Shown: positions 7,265-15,713, counted from the first letter of the stretch. The stretch: 32,208 nucleotides of DNA from an uncultured Flavobacteriaceae bacterium (GCA_913061205.1 CAJXVL010000004.1:1-32208), one strand, 5' to 3'. Notes: generated by a model not told the origin, from the sequence alone. Translations and numbers: made by a program.

Positions 7265-7909
7265 TTGATAGATCATATAGAATACAACTCTGAGCGACCA
7301 AAGCTTATTATACCTGAATACGGAAGACATATTCAAAAAATGGTAGACCAAGCCATCGCAAAAGAAACAAAAGAAGAACGAAACAAAGTTGCAAGCAGCA
7401 TTATTTCTGTAATGGGTAACTTAAATCCACATTTGCGTGATGTCACAGATTTTCAGCATAAACTTTGGGATCAATTATTTATTATTTCTGACTTTAAATT
7501 AGATGTAGATTCTCCCTACCCAATCCCGAAGAGGGAAGAATTACAAGAGTATCCACAATCTTTAGAGTACCCTCAAAACTTTCCAAGATATCGTTTTTAT
7601 GGAAACAATATAAAACGAATGATTGATGTTGCTATTGGTTGGGAAGATGGAGAGAAAAAAGATGCTTTAGTTATTACGATTGCCAATCACATGAAAAAAT
7701 GCTTCTTAAACTGGAATAAAGATACGGTGGAAAATGATGTGATTTTCAATCATTTATTTGAACTTTCTGATGGTAAATTAAACCTAAAAGGAAGTGATGA
7801 AATACTGTTGGACACAATGACTATCCTAAAAAACAATAAAAGTTATGGTGCTAAGAAAACCGTAAAAACAAACAAAAACACCAAAGGGAGAACTTGGAAA
7901 AAATATTAA
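7265..7909 (+). CDS. DUF4290 family protein
   Basis: The 214-residue protein matches the Bacteroidota-specific DUF4290 family by its N-terminus (HIEYNSERPKLIIPEYGRHI), RDVTDFQHKLWDQLF and FPRYRFYGNNIKRMID. It is predicted to be helical, soluble and cytoplasmic, with a basic tail (KKTVKTNKNTKGRTWKKY). No catalytic motif is evident and the function is unknown. The start appears to be TTG at 7265: an in-frame TAA lies two codons upstream, and the first internal ATG is residue 26, well inside the conserved segment. The gene precedes murA, so a link to envelope growth is possible but only contextual. Confidence 0.88.
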   Translation: MIDHIEYNSERPKLIIPEYGRHIQKMVDQAIAKETKEERNKVASSIISVMGNLNPHLRDVTDFQHKLWDQLFIISDFKLDVDSPYPIPKREELQEYPQSLEYPQNFPRYRFYGNNIKRMIDVAIGWEDGEKKDALVITIANHMKKCFLNWNKDTVENDVIFNHLFELSDGKLNLKGSDEILLDTMTILKNNKSYGAKKTVKTNKNTKGRTWKKY

Positions 7910-7983
7910 TAGATCCTAAGTAATACATAAGCTTAAACGAGGTTTATTAATAACAATAATAGTTAGAAAATCAGTTATTTTTT

Positions 7984-9294
7984 ATGGGATCTTTTAGAAT
8001 AGAAGGAGGCAATAGGTTACAAGGTGAAATAATTCCTCAAGGAGCTAAAAATGAAGCTTTACAAATACTTTGTGCTGTTTTATTAACAGATGAAGAAGTG
8101 TTGATTCATAATGTGCCAGACATTCGAGATGTAAATAAATTAATTGAAATCCTTAGGAACCTTGGTGTTAAGGTAAATAAGCTTGAAAAAGGATCTTATT
8201 CTTTTAAATCGGATCAGTTAGATTTAGACTACCTGGAATCTGAAAAATTTAAGGAAGAAGGAAGCTCATTAAGAGGTTCTATTATGATTGTTGGTCCATT
8301 ATTAAGCAGGTTTGGAAAAGGATTTATTCCACAGCCGGGAGGCGATAAAATTGGAAGACGACGACTTGATACCCATTTTGAAGGTTTTATAAAACTGGGC
8401 GCCACTTTTCGATATAATAAAGAAGAATGCTTTTATGGTGTTGAAGCGCCTAACGGACTTAAAGGTACCTATATGTTATTAGATCAAGCATCGGTAACTG
8501 GAACTGCAAACATCGTGATGGCTTCAGTTCTCGCTAAAGGGAAAACCACCATCTATAATGCTGCCTGTGAACCTTATTTACAACAATTATGTAAAATGAT
8601 GGTTCAAATGGGAGCTAACATAGCGGGTATTGGTTCTAACTTATTAGTCATAGAAGGAGTGAAGGTCTTAAAAGGTTGTCATCATCGGGTACTTCCAGAT
8701 ATGATTGAAATAGGAAGTTGGATCGGTTTAGCAGCGATGACTCGCAGTGAAATAACAATCAAAAATGTAAGCTGGGAAAATTTAGGACTCATTCCTGATA
8801 CCTTTAGAAAACTAGGAATTATTGTCGAGAAAGTTGGAGACGATATTCACATTCCAATTCAAGAGAGTTATGAAATTCAAGGATACATCGATGGCTCTAT
8901 TTTAACAGTTTCAGACGCTACGTGGCCAGGATTTACTCCCGATTTACTAAGTATTGTCTTGGTGATTGCTACCCAAGCAAAAGGAAGCGTTTTAATTCAT
9001 CAAAAAATGTTTGAAAGTCGTTTGTTCTTTGTAGATAAATTGATTGACATGGGCGCAAAAATAATACTATGCGATCCCCACCGTGCAACAGTAATAGGTC
9101 ATGATTTTGAATACCCATTAAAAGCAACAACAATGGTTTCTCCTGATATTAGAGCTGGAATTTCATTATTAATAGCTGCTTTGTCTGCTAAAGGAACAAG
9201 CATTATACAGAATATTGAGCAAATTGATCGTGGTTATGAAAATATTGACGAAAGATTACGTGCAATAGGTGCTAAAATAACAAGACTAAATTAA
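7984..9294 (+). CDS. murA: UDP-N-acetylglucosamine 1-carboxyvinyltransferase
   Basis: The 436-residue protein is an EPSP-synthase-fold enzyme making the first committed peptidoglycan precursor from UDP-GlcNAc and phosphoenolpyruvate. Conserved points are K22-N23 in QGAKNEAL, the catalytic loop QPGGDKIGRRRLDTH, the FTPDLLS region matching the catalytic Asp of E. coli, and SPDIRAGISLLIAAL. At the position of the E. coli loop cysteine (C115) this protein has Asp121 (codon 8344-8346). Cys-to-Asp MurA enzymes are active but not alkylated by fosfomycin. It ends 6 bp before a convergent gene. Confidence 0.95.
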   Translation: MGSFRIEGGNRLQGEIIPQGAKNEALQILCAVLLTDEEVLIHNVPDIRDVNKLIEILRNLGVKVNKLEKGSYSFKSDQLDLDYLESEKFKEEGSSLRGSIMIVGPLLSRFGKGFIPQPGGDKIGRRRLDTHFEGFIKLGATFRYNKEECFYGVEAPNGLKGTYMLLDQASVTGTANIVMASVLAKGKTTIYNAACEPYLQQLCKMMVQMGANIAGIGSNLLVIEGVKVLKGCHHRVLPDMIEIGSWIGLAAMTRSEITIKNVSWENLGLIPDTFRKLGIIVEKVGDDIHIPIQESYEIQGYIDGSILTVSDATWPGFTPDLLSIVLVIATQAKGSVLIHQKMFESRLFFVDKLIDMGAKIILCDPHRATVIGHDFEYPLKATTMVSPDIRAGISLLIAALSAKGTSIIQNIEQIDRGYENIDERLRAIGAKITRLN

Positions 9295-9300
9295 TGATAT

Positions 9301-9870
9301 TTAGTTTTTTTTCTTGTTAATTTCATCTTGAAGTTTTCTTCTTAATTGTTGCTCTCTGCCCAAAGAACGTTGCCTTAAATTATCTAATTCATCATCTGTT
9401 TCACGAAGCTTAATTTTTGTTGTTTTTATAATATCAAATCCCCTTTTATATTTTATAAATAAAACAATAATAATCAGCGTTAATACACCAAGTAAACTAA
9501 ATGCCATAAATGAATAGGTGGACTTATCGGTTAAAATTCCCAAAACATAAATTCCGTTTTCTTTTCCTTTAGAAATGATTAATTCTTTTTTTGTAGTAGC
9601 TAATTCGGCTGTTAACAGATTGATATTAGAAATCTGTTTTTCAATTTCAGAAGCTTTTGTCACTATATTATCTTCTAAAACAGCTATTGAATCGGAAACA
9701 TTTTTCCTTAACTTATAAAACTTTTCTTTCTTAACGACCTTATATCCCTTATAACTATTTGATTTATTGATTAGAACCTTAAATTGATCATCGATGGACA
9801 ATTGTTGTGCTTGAATCGTGAAGTTAGTAAGGAATAATACTAAAAATATAGCTTGAATAATATTTTTCAT
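9301..9870 (-). CDS. Signal-peptide, coiled-coil, single-TM protein, unknown function
   Basis: The 189-residue protein has a Sec signal peptide (residues 1-22, ending IQAQ). A heptad-like helical region at about 45-105 is rich in K, E, L and I, and includes KLRKNVSDSIAVLEDNI. One membrane helix follows at about 119-140 (FMAFSLLGVLTLIIIVLFI), then a strongly charged C-terminal coil (DELDNLRQRSLGREQQLRRKLQDEI). The predicted topology is a periplasmic coiled coil and a cytoplasmic basic coil. Similar flavobacterial proteins are sometimes labelled tRNA methyltransferase. Nothing here supports that label, since no SAM-binding fold is present. It is convergent with murA. Confidence 0.75.
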   Translation of the reverse strand: MKNIIQAIFLVLFLTNFTIQAQQLSIDDQFKVLINKSNSYKGYKVVKKEKFYKLRKNVSDSIAVLEDNIVTKASEIEKQISNINLLTAELATTKKELIISKGKENGIYVLGILTDKSTYSFMAFSLLGVLTLIIIVLFIKYKRGFDIIKTTKIKLRETDDELDNLRQRSLGREQQLRRKLQDEINKKKN

Positions 9871-9947
9871 AATTTATATTGACATATAACTTAAACATTG
9901 CAATTTGAGAAAAATTACACATAGATATCCTAAATTTTTCTTAAAGT

Positions 9948-10166
9948 TTATGCAGAAATTTTATGTAAAAAGCTCAATGCACCTGAGGGGCATCGTTTAA
10001 TTTGTGAAATTATTTTCTCATGAGAGGATGCTTCTAAATTGATCCAAGGTAAAATAGAAGTACTAAATACTTCAGATAATCCATTGGCGCAATGCTCTGC
10101 ATGAATACATTTAGTCGGGTTGAAATTTACTGTTAATTCACCGTTTACACATTTATAATTCCCCAT
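9948..10166 (-). CDS. Mono-cluster 4Fe-4S protein (YjdI-like, Fer4_19)
   Basis: The 72-residue protein has the divergent single-cluster ferredoxin pattern. CIHAEHCANGLSEVF supplies Cys20 and Cys26. A segment with PWINLEA follows, then IKRCPSGALSF near the C-terminus. This matches the E. coli YjdI type, whose biochemical role is unsettled and which is often found with CDGSH or GNAT domain partners. No such partner is adjacent here. An additional Cys at position 6 could help ligate a cluster. It has its own upstream region containing a 7-bp inverted repeat. Confidence 0.85.
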   Translation of the reverse strand: MGNYKCVNGELTVNFNPTKCIHAEHCANGLSEVFSTSILPWINLEASSHEKIISQIKRCPSGALSFLHKISA

Positions 10167-10203
10167 AACTTCTTATTTAATAATTGAGTAAAATACCAAT
10201 AAC

Positions 10204-10230
10204 ATCGATAAAAGTATAAAATATATCGAT
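10204..10230. repeat. Inverted repeat ATCGATA-N13-TATCGAT
   Basis: Two perfect 7-bp arms (10204-10210 and 10224-10230) lie 38 bp upstream of the ATG of the YjdI-like gene. This could be a regulator site. A chance match is possible in such AT-rich DNA. Confidence 0.35.
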
Positions 10231-10319
10231 TAAATGCAAATAAACGGTAATATTTAAAAATAAATTAACATTTATCAATAAGTGATAGTTTTTTTGGATT
10301 ATGTAAAAATTTGTGAATA

Positions 10320-10360
10320 GTATTGATTAATTTTGTGAGTAACTAAAAATTAATCAATAC
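10320..10360. promoter_or_regulatory. 15-bp perfect inverted repeat over the DUF2911 promoter
   Basis: Arms 10320-10334 (GTATTGATTAATTTT) and 10346-10360 are exact reverse complements separated by 11 nt. The left arm contains a -7 element, TAATTTTG (10328-10335). The right arm ends 8 nt before the DUF2911 ATG. The layout suits a dimeric repressor operator covering the -7 element and start site. In RNA only the right arm would be transcribed from this promoter, which argues against a leader hairpin unless transcription starts further upstream. Confidence 0.6.
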
Positions 10361-10368
10361 TAAATATT

Positions 10369-11229
10369 ATGAAAAAACTAATGATGCTCGTTTTTGTTTT
10401 TGCATTTACATTAACTGTAAATGCTCAAGTTAAAACACCTCAAGCAAGTACCTCACAAACTATTACTCAAACCGTTGGATTAACTAATATTGAGCTCTCT
10501 TATTCAAGACCATCGATGAAAGGAAGAACGATATTTGGTAATTTAGTTCCATATAGCGAATTATGGAGAACAGGAGCAAATGCAAATACAACAATTTCAT
10601 TTGACGAAAATGTAATGATTGGTGGGAAAATTATAAAAGCAGGTACCTATGCTATTTATACAAAACCCAATATGACATCTTGGGAGGTTTATTTTTATTC
10701 GGATGCATCAAATTCGGGAACTCCGAAAAAATGGGATTCTGAAAAAGTAGTAGCAACTGTAAAAGCTAATGTAGTTCCATTGTCTTTTAAAATTGAAACG
10801 TTTACCCTACAAATCGATGATATTACGAACGATTCTGCTAATTTAGGTATGATGTGGGAAAATGTATATGTAGCTGTTCCAATACGTTTTATGACGGATA
10901 GCCAAGTAACACAAAATATTGCGTCCGTAATGAATGGTCCTAATTCGGGAGATTACTACACATCGGCCGTTTACTATTTAAATACAGATAAGGACATTGA
11001 TAAAGCTAAAATGTGGATTGATAAGGCAATTGAAATGAGTGAAAACCCAGCTTTTTGGTATTACAGACAACAATCTTTAATTTATGCCAAATATGGAGAT
11101 AAAAAAGGGGCTATAAAAGCGGCTAAAGAATCATTAAAATTAGCTAAAGAGGCCGGGAATAACGATTATGTAGCTCTTAACACAGAGTCAATTAGTATTT
11201 GGGAAGGTAAGAAAACGTTAAACAAATAG
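10369..11229 (+). CDS. Secreted DUF2911 protein
   Basis: The 286-residue protein starts with a Sec signal peptide (MKKLMMLVFVFAFTLTVNAQ). The DUF2911 domain covers about residues 28-180 and is recognised by IELSYSRPSMKGRTIFGNLV, SELWRTGANANTTISF, IKAGTYAIYT and WEVYFY. The last 90 residues contain helix pairs resembling a tetratricopeptide repeat (SAVYYLNTDKDIDKAKMWIDKAIEM, then KYGDKKGAIKAAKESLKLAKEAG). It is likely periplasmic. DUF2911 has no established function. The gene is monocistronic, with a striking inverted repeat over its promoter and a strong terminator after it. Confidence 0.9.
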   Translation: MKKLMMLVFVFAFTLTVNAQVKTPQASTSQTITQTVGLTNIELSYSRPSMKGRTIFGNLVPYSELWRTGANANTTISFDENVMIGGKIIKAGTYAIYTKPNMTSWEVYFYSDASNSGTPKKWDSEKVVATVKANVVPLSFKIETFTLQIDDITNDSANLGMMWENVYVAVPIRFMTDSQVTQNIASVMNGPNSGDYYTSAVYYLNTDKDIDKAKMWIDKAIEMSENPAFWYYRQQSLIYAKYGDKKGAIKAAKESLKLAKEAGNNDYVALNTESISIWEGKKTLNK

Positions 11230-11250
11230 GTTTTACACTATTAATTTCTA

Positions 11251-11283
11251 AAAAAGCAGCTAATTAATTAGCTGCTTTTTTTT
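11251..11283. terminator. Bidirectional terminator between DUF2911 gene and prfB
   Basis: AAAAAGCAGCTAA and TTAGCTGCTTTTT form a long perfect stem around TTAA. The flanking A and T tracts give a T-run on each strand, so it can end both convergent transcripts. The prfB stop codon (11282-11284) overlaps its edge. Confidence 0.88.
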
Positions 11284-12389
11284 ATAATTCATCATTTTTT
11301 TCTTCTTGGCCATTAATCATTAAAAAGGCCTTTAAAAATCCATCTAGATCTCCATTGAGTACTGCATCTACATTTCCAGTTTCATGAGCAGTTCTTACAT
11401 CTTTAATAAGCTTATAAGGATGAAGGACATAGTTTCTTATTTGTGATCCCCATTCAATAGCCATCTTACCAGATTCAATTTCATTTCGCTGTGCTTGTTG
11501 CTTTCGCAATTCAATTTCATACAATTGCGACTTTAGCATTTGCATCGCTTTTTCTCTATTTTCTAATTGAGACCTAGTTTCAGAATTATGAATCATAATA
11601 CCTGTAGGAGTATGTGTTAATATTGCTTTTGTCTCTACTTTATTTACATTTTGTCCACCAGCACCACCACTTCGAGCAAATGCCCAGGAAATATCTGAAG
11701 GATTGATGGATATTTCAATCGCATCATCCACTAAAGGATATACATAAACGGAAGCGAAACTTGTATGTCTTTTTGCATTGCTATCAAAAGGGGAGATGCG
11801 CACCAATCTATGAACACCATTTTCTCCTTTTAACCAACCAAAAGCATATTCGCCATCTATTTCTATCGTTACGGTTTTAATACCAGCAACATCACCAGAC
11901 TGAAAGTTTAGTTCTTTGACGTTAAGATCATGTTTTTCTGCCCACATTAAATACATTCGCATTAACATTTCTGCCCAATCACAACTTTCGGTACCACCTG
12001 CACCTGCTGTAATTTGTAAAACAGCACTAAGGTGATCACCTTCTTCACTTAGCATATTCCTAAACTCTAAAGTTTCAATAGCAGTCAATGCTTCATCAAA
12101 TCGTTTTTGTACTTGGTCAGGGCTTCCTTCTCCTTCTTTAAAAAACTCATAAAGTATTTCTGTATCGTCGGTTAATGCTTCTGCATTGTTAAAGTCGCTA
12201 ATCCAATTCTTTTTAGTACGAAGCATTTTCATAAAAACTTCCGCTTCTTTTGGATGGTCCCAGAAATTCGGATCGTATGTTTTTTCTTCGTCGTTAGCGA
12301 TTTCTATTTGCTTGCCAGCAACGTCAAAGATACCTCCTTAACGCATCCAGGCGCTTTCTGAGATCATTAAGTTGATCTGTTGTTATCAT
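11282..12389 (-). CDS. prfB: Peptide chain release factor 2, with programmed +1 frameshift
   Basis: Translation starts at the ATG at 12389-12387 and reads 21 codons ([21 protein letters not shown]) to an in-frame TGA at 12326-12324. A +1 shift on CTT that skips the T at 12326 continues as [22 protein letters not shown] and on to the TAA at 11282, for 368 residues in total. That is the usual RF2 length. The class I motif is present as [16 protein letters not shown] (GGQ), as is the RF2 stop-recognition region with [20 protein letters not shown]2 releases peptides at UGA and UAA. The leader stop makes synthesis autoregulatory: low RF2 favours frameshifting. Conceptual join: 12389-12327 then 12325-11282. 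Confidence 0.96.
12323..12338 (-). promoter_or_regulatory. RF2 +1 frameshift site
   Basis: On the minus strand AGGAGG (12338-12333), a 3-nt spacer TAT, slippery CTT, stop TGA and the following C reproduce the classic prfB recoding signal. In E. coli the internal Shine-Dalgarno-like element stimulates the shift at exactly this spacing. Confidence 0.93.
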
Positions 12390-12669
12390 ATCTAAAGCCC
12401 AAAATTTGGGAGTATATTAATTAATAGTTAATAATTAGTAAATATATAATTTAACAACTCATATTAAATGAAAATTCCGATATTTTTTATAGATTTAAAA
12501 AATCATATTTTTATAAGACGAATTGGTGATTTTTTTGCGTTTAAAGAAATAAAAGGTCTCTAAAACTTACTGATTAAACAAAAAAATAAACCAATAAACA
12601 ATAGTAAATATTTTGACATTACAATGCTTGTTGATGATAAACTTAGAAAATAACTAAATAGATACAGCC
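12390..12669. other. Divergent intergenic region, no gene seen
   Basis: This 280-bp AT-rich gap lies between the starts of prfB and the metalloprotease gene. It must hold both promoters, yet I find no clean TTTG/TAnnTTTG pair on either strand. A short palindrome CCCAAATTTTGGG lies about 10 nt upstream of the prfB ATG. A 25-codon ORF at 12468-12545 is not convincing. Confidence 0.5.
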
Positions 12670-15072
12670 ATGAAATATCCGATTCTTTGTTTCCTTTTCT
12701 TTTTTGGATTCAATTCAGTTCACGCGCAATTTTTAGCAGAAAAAAAAGACTTAAAAATATTTAATGGTTTTTTTAATTTTCATTATTCTGAATCCGAGGG
12801 TGAGATTTATCTTGAAGTAGATAAATTAAATACTGAATTTTTATATGCTCATTTCCTTGCCACAGGAATGGGATCGAATGATATTGGATTGGATCGAGGT
12901 AAAATCGGTGATGGAGTAATTGTGAAGTTTATTAAAAGTGGGAATAAAATATTGTTAATTCAGCCAAATCAAGACTTTAGAGCGATTACTAACAATGAGT
13001 TAGAAAAAAAATCCATTAAACAAGCTTTTGCTGAGTCGGTGTTATTTGGTTTCCAAATAAAAGAAATTATTGATGATACTTATATAATCGATTTGACACC
13101 TTTTTTAATGCAAGATGCTCATCGCGTAACCAATCGCTTAAAAAAAGCAAAAGAAGGGGTTTATAAATTAGATAAAACAAGAAATGTTTTATGGATGGAA
13201 AACACAAAAGCCTTCCCTAAAAATGTAGTCTTTGAATCCTTGCTTACATTTGTTGGAGAACCAACTGGCAAAAATATTAATCCAGTTACACCAGATGAAA
13301 CTGCAATTTCTGTAATTCAACATTATAGTTTTGTCGCTTTACCCGATCATAATTACAGCCCTAGAGTATTTGAGACCAGGTGCGGTTCTTTTCCAATGGA
13401 ATACATGGATTATGCGACACCTATTTGGGAGCCCATTAAAAAACGATTTATTTATAGGCATCGTTTAGAAAAGAAAAACCCTGACTTGGCGGTATCTGAA
13501 GCAGTTGAACCTATCATTTATTATTTGGATTCAGGAACACCGGAACCCATTCGTTCGGCTTTATTAGATGGAGCTAGTTGGTGGAATCAAGCATTTGAGA
13601 CCATTGGTTATAAAAATGGCTTTCAAGTAAAAATGCTACCAGAAGGTGCTGATCCCTTAGACCTTCGTTATAATTTAATACAATGGGTACATCGTTCTAC
13701 AAGAGGTTGGAGTTATGGAAGTACAATAAGTGACCCTAGAACTGGAGAAATTATAAAGGGACATGTTAGTCTGGGTAGTCTTCGCATCCGACAAGATTTT
13801 TTAATTGCTCAGGCATTGATGAATCAACCTTTTGCAGAAAGAGACGATAATTACGAGCCTATGTTATCTATGGCATTAGCTCGAATTAGGCAACTAGCAG
13901 CACACGAGGTAGGTCATACCTTAGGATTTGCTCATAATTTTGCAGCAAGTCCAACCAATAGATCTAGTGTGATGGATTACCCGCATCCTACTTTAACCTT
14001 AAAAAATGGTGAAATTGATTTTTCCAATGCTTACGATACTGGAATTGGAGACTGGGATAAGGTAACAGTTGCTTATTCTTATAGTGATGTGCCGAAAGGG
14101 ATGGAAGAAAAAAAATATTTGAGAGGAATCTTAACCAATGCATTTATTAATGGTTTACAATATATTTCAGATGCCGATGCGCGTCCACAAGGGAGCGCTC
14201 ACGGAAAAGCTCATTTATGGGATAATGGTGAAAATATTTCTGAAGAATTGGAGTCTGTTTTAGCCATAAGAAATCAAGCCATAGAAAATTTTTCTATCGA
14301 TAACATTAGAAATGATGAACCCTATACTGTTTTAGAGGATGTATTTGTACCCTTGTATTTTTACCATCGCTATCAAACTGAAGCTGCCGTAAAAAGTATT
14401 GGAGGTTTAAATTATAATTACGCTGTAAAAGGTAGCGGTGGAGTTGTGGTAGAAGTGATTTCTAAAAAAGAACAAGAGCAGGCTTTAAAATCGGTCTTAA
14501 AAACAATATCCGTTCAAACGTTACTAATCCCGGAAGCTAAATTAAAATTATTTCCACCAAGAGCGATGGCTTACCAAAGGACTAGAGAATCTTTTAAAAG
14601 TAATACCAATGTTGCGTTCGATGCTTTAGGTGCGGTTGCTACTGCTAGTGATATGACATTGCGATTATTGCTAAACCCTGAACGTGCTAATAGGTTAGTG
14701 GAGCAGCATGCAATTTCAGAAAAAAATTTAGGACTTGATGGTGTTTTAAACCCATTAATTGACCATTGTTTTAAAATTAAAATGAATACTAGTTATGAAG
14801 AAGAAGTTTGTAATACCATACAATATCGGCTATTGCAAAACCTATTTAATTTAATTTCTTCAACTAAATCTATTGCACAAGTTAAAGCCATTGCCAATAA
14901 AAATCTGGATGATTTAACTTCATTGTTAAATGATGATGATAGTACTTTTAATAAACAATTATTAAGAGAAATAAATGAATATAGAAAGCATCCTGAAAAA
15001 TTTAAAACCTTTAAAACACCAAAAATTCCCGATGGCAGCCCCATAGGAAGTTTTCAATGTTCAATTCAATAA
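12670..15072 (+). CDS. Secreted zinc metalloprotease (DUF5117/DUF4953 type)
   Basis: The 800-residue protein has a signal peptide ending VHAQ (residues 1-20). A DUF5118/DUF5117-like N-terminal half follows, including LNTEFLYAHFLATGMGSNDIG and MLPEGADPLDLRYNLIQWVHR. The zinc site HEVGHTLGFAH is at residues 412-422, with Glu413 as the catalytic base and a downstream SVMDYPHP Met-turn, both typical of metzincins. The C-terminal half belongs to the DUF4953 region common in Bacteroidota. It probably acts in the periplasm or outside the cell on unknown peptides. There is no C-terminal T9SS domain. It is followed after 13 nt by an unknown secreted protein and then a threonine aldolase, suggesting one operon. 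Confidence 0.92.
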   Translation: MKYPILCFLFFFGFNSVHAQFLAEKKDLKIFNGFFNFHYSESEGEIYLEVDKLNTEFLYAHFLATGMGSNDIGLDRGKIGDGVIVKFIKSGNKILLIQPNQDFRAITNNELEKKSIKQAFAESVLFGFQIKEIIDDTYIIDLTPFLMQDAHRVTNRLKKAKEGVYKLDKTRNVLWMENTKAFPKNVVFESLLTFVGEPTGKNINPVTPDETAISVIQHYSFVALPDHNYSPRVFETRCGSFPMEYMDYATPIWEPIKKRFIYRHRLEKKNPDLAVSEAVEPIIYYLDSGTPEPIRSALLDGASWWNQAFETIGYKNGFQVKMLPEGADPLDLRYNLIQWVHRSTRGWSYGSTISDPRTGEIIKGHVSLGSLRIRQDFLIAQALMNQPFAERDDNYEPMLSMALARIRQLAAHEVGHTLGFAHNFAASPTNRSSVMDYPHPTLTLKNGEIDFSNAYDTGIGDWDKVTVAYSYSDVPKGMEEKKYLRGILTNAFINGLQYISDADARPQGSAHGKAHLWDNGENISEELESVLAIRNQAIENFSIDNIRNDEPYTVLEDVFVPLYFYHRYQTEAAVKSIGGLNYNYAVKGSGGVVVEVISKKEQEQALKSVLKTISVQTLLIPEAKLKLFPPRAMAYQRTRESFKSNTNVAFDALGAVATASDMTLRLLLNPERANRLVEQHAISEKNLGLDGVLNPLIDHCFKIKMNTSYEEEVCNTIQYRLLQNLFNLISSTKSIAQVKAIANKNLDDLTSLLNDDDSTFNKQLLREINEYRKHPEKFKTFKTPKIPDGSPIGSFQCSIQ

Positions 15073-15085
15073 AATATAAAAAAAC

Positions 15086-15703
15086 ATGAAATATATTTTA
15101 GTAATTATTTTTGTATGGACTAGTATAGGAGTGCATGCTCAACACGAAAAAAAACACGTAGATCATTTAGTTGCTAAATTCACAAAAAGTTTGGAAGCTA
15201 GAAATATAACGAACTACATGTATATGTATGAATATTGCGATGGGATTATCGATGTTTTTAAATTATCTGATGGCACTAGTTGTTCTTCAAAAGGAACCTA
15301 TTATGAAGTGTATGTTTTTTGGAATGAAGACAATCGATCTTTAGTTAAAAAAATTGATAATTGTGGAATATTTTTTGCATTACCAATAAATAATATAAAT
15401 ATTTTAAATTATATTTCAACAAATATTCAACAACTTCAAGAGCAGTTAAAACAATACGAAGTGGAGGCTACTGAAAACGAAGTAGTAGAAGATATTTCCA
15501 TTCATCCCTGTCAAACGATGTTTCAATTTAATGTTGATGATCAATCCTTTGGTCAAACTTATAATTTGTTTCAATTAACAACAGATGCTTCCAACAAAAA
15601 TATTAATTTTGACTATAATAATAATTTGAAGATTGTCGCACTTGAAAATCTTTTGAATAAAGAAATTCAATTGATCGAATCCAAGTTTAGACGAGAATTA
15701 TAG
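15086..15703 (+). CDS. Secreted protein of unknown function
   Basis: The 205-residue protein has a clear Sec signal peptide (MKYILVIIFVWTSIGVHAQ). The mature part is predicted alpha/beta with four Cys: YEYCDG, GTSCSSKG, IDNCGIFF and HPCQTM. Paired disulfides in the periplasm are possible. It has Asn- and Ile-rich stretches and a C-terminal helix (LENLLNKEIQLIESKFRREL). I recognise no family. It lies 13 nt after the metalloprotease gene and 10 nt before the threonine aldolase gene. The metalloprotease link (for example as an inhibitor or partner) is only a positional idea. Confidence 0.75.
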   Translation: MKYILVIIFVWTSIGVHAQHEKKHVDHLVAKFTKSLEARNITNYMYMYEYCDGIIDVFKLSDGTSCSSKGTYYEVYVFWNEDNRSLVKKIDNCGIFFALPINNINILNYISTNIQQLQEQLKQYEVEATENEVVEDISIHPCQTMFQFNVDDQSFGQTYNLFQLTTDASNKNINFDYNNNLKIVALENLLNKEIQLIESKFRREL

Positions 15704-15713
15704 GATAAAAAAT

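Noticed and set aside
11282..12389. prfB as a pseudogene broken by an in-frame TGA after 21 codons
   Set aside because: The TGA sits in the exact AGGAGG-TAT-CTT-TGA-C recoding site of RF2, and the +1 frame continues with conserved sequence.
12468..12545. 25-codon ORF between prfB and the metalloprotease gene
   Set aside because: It is short, AT-driven and has no leader or promoter element.
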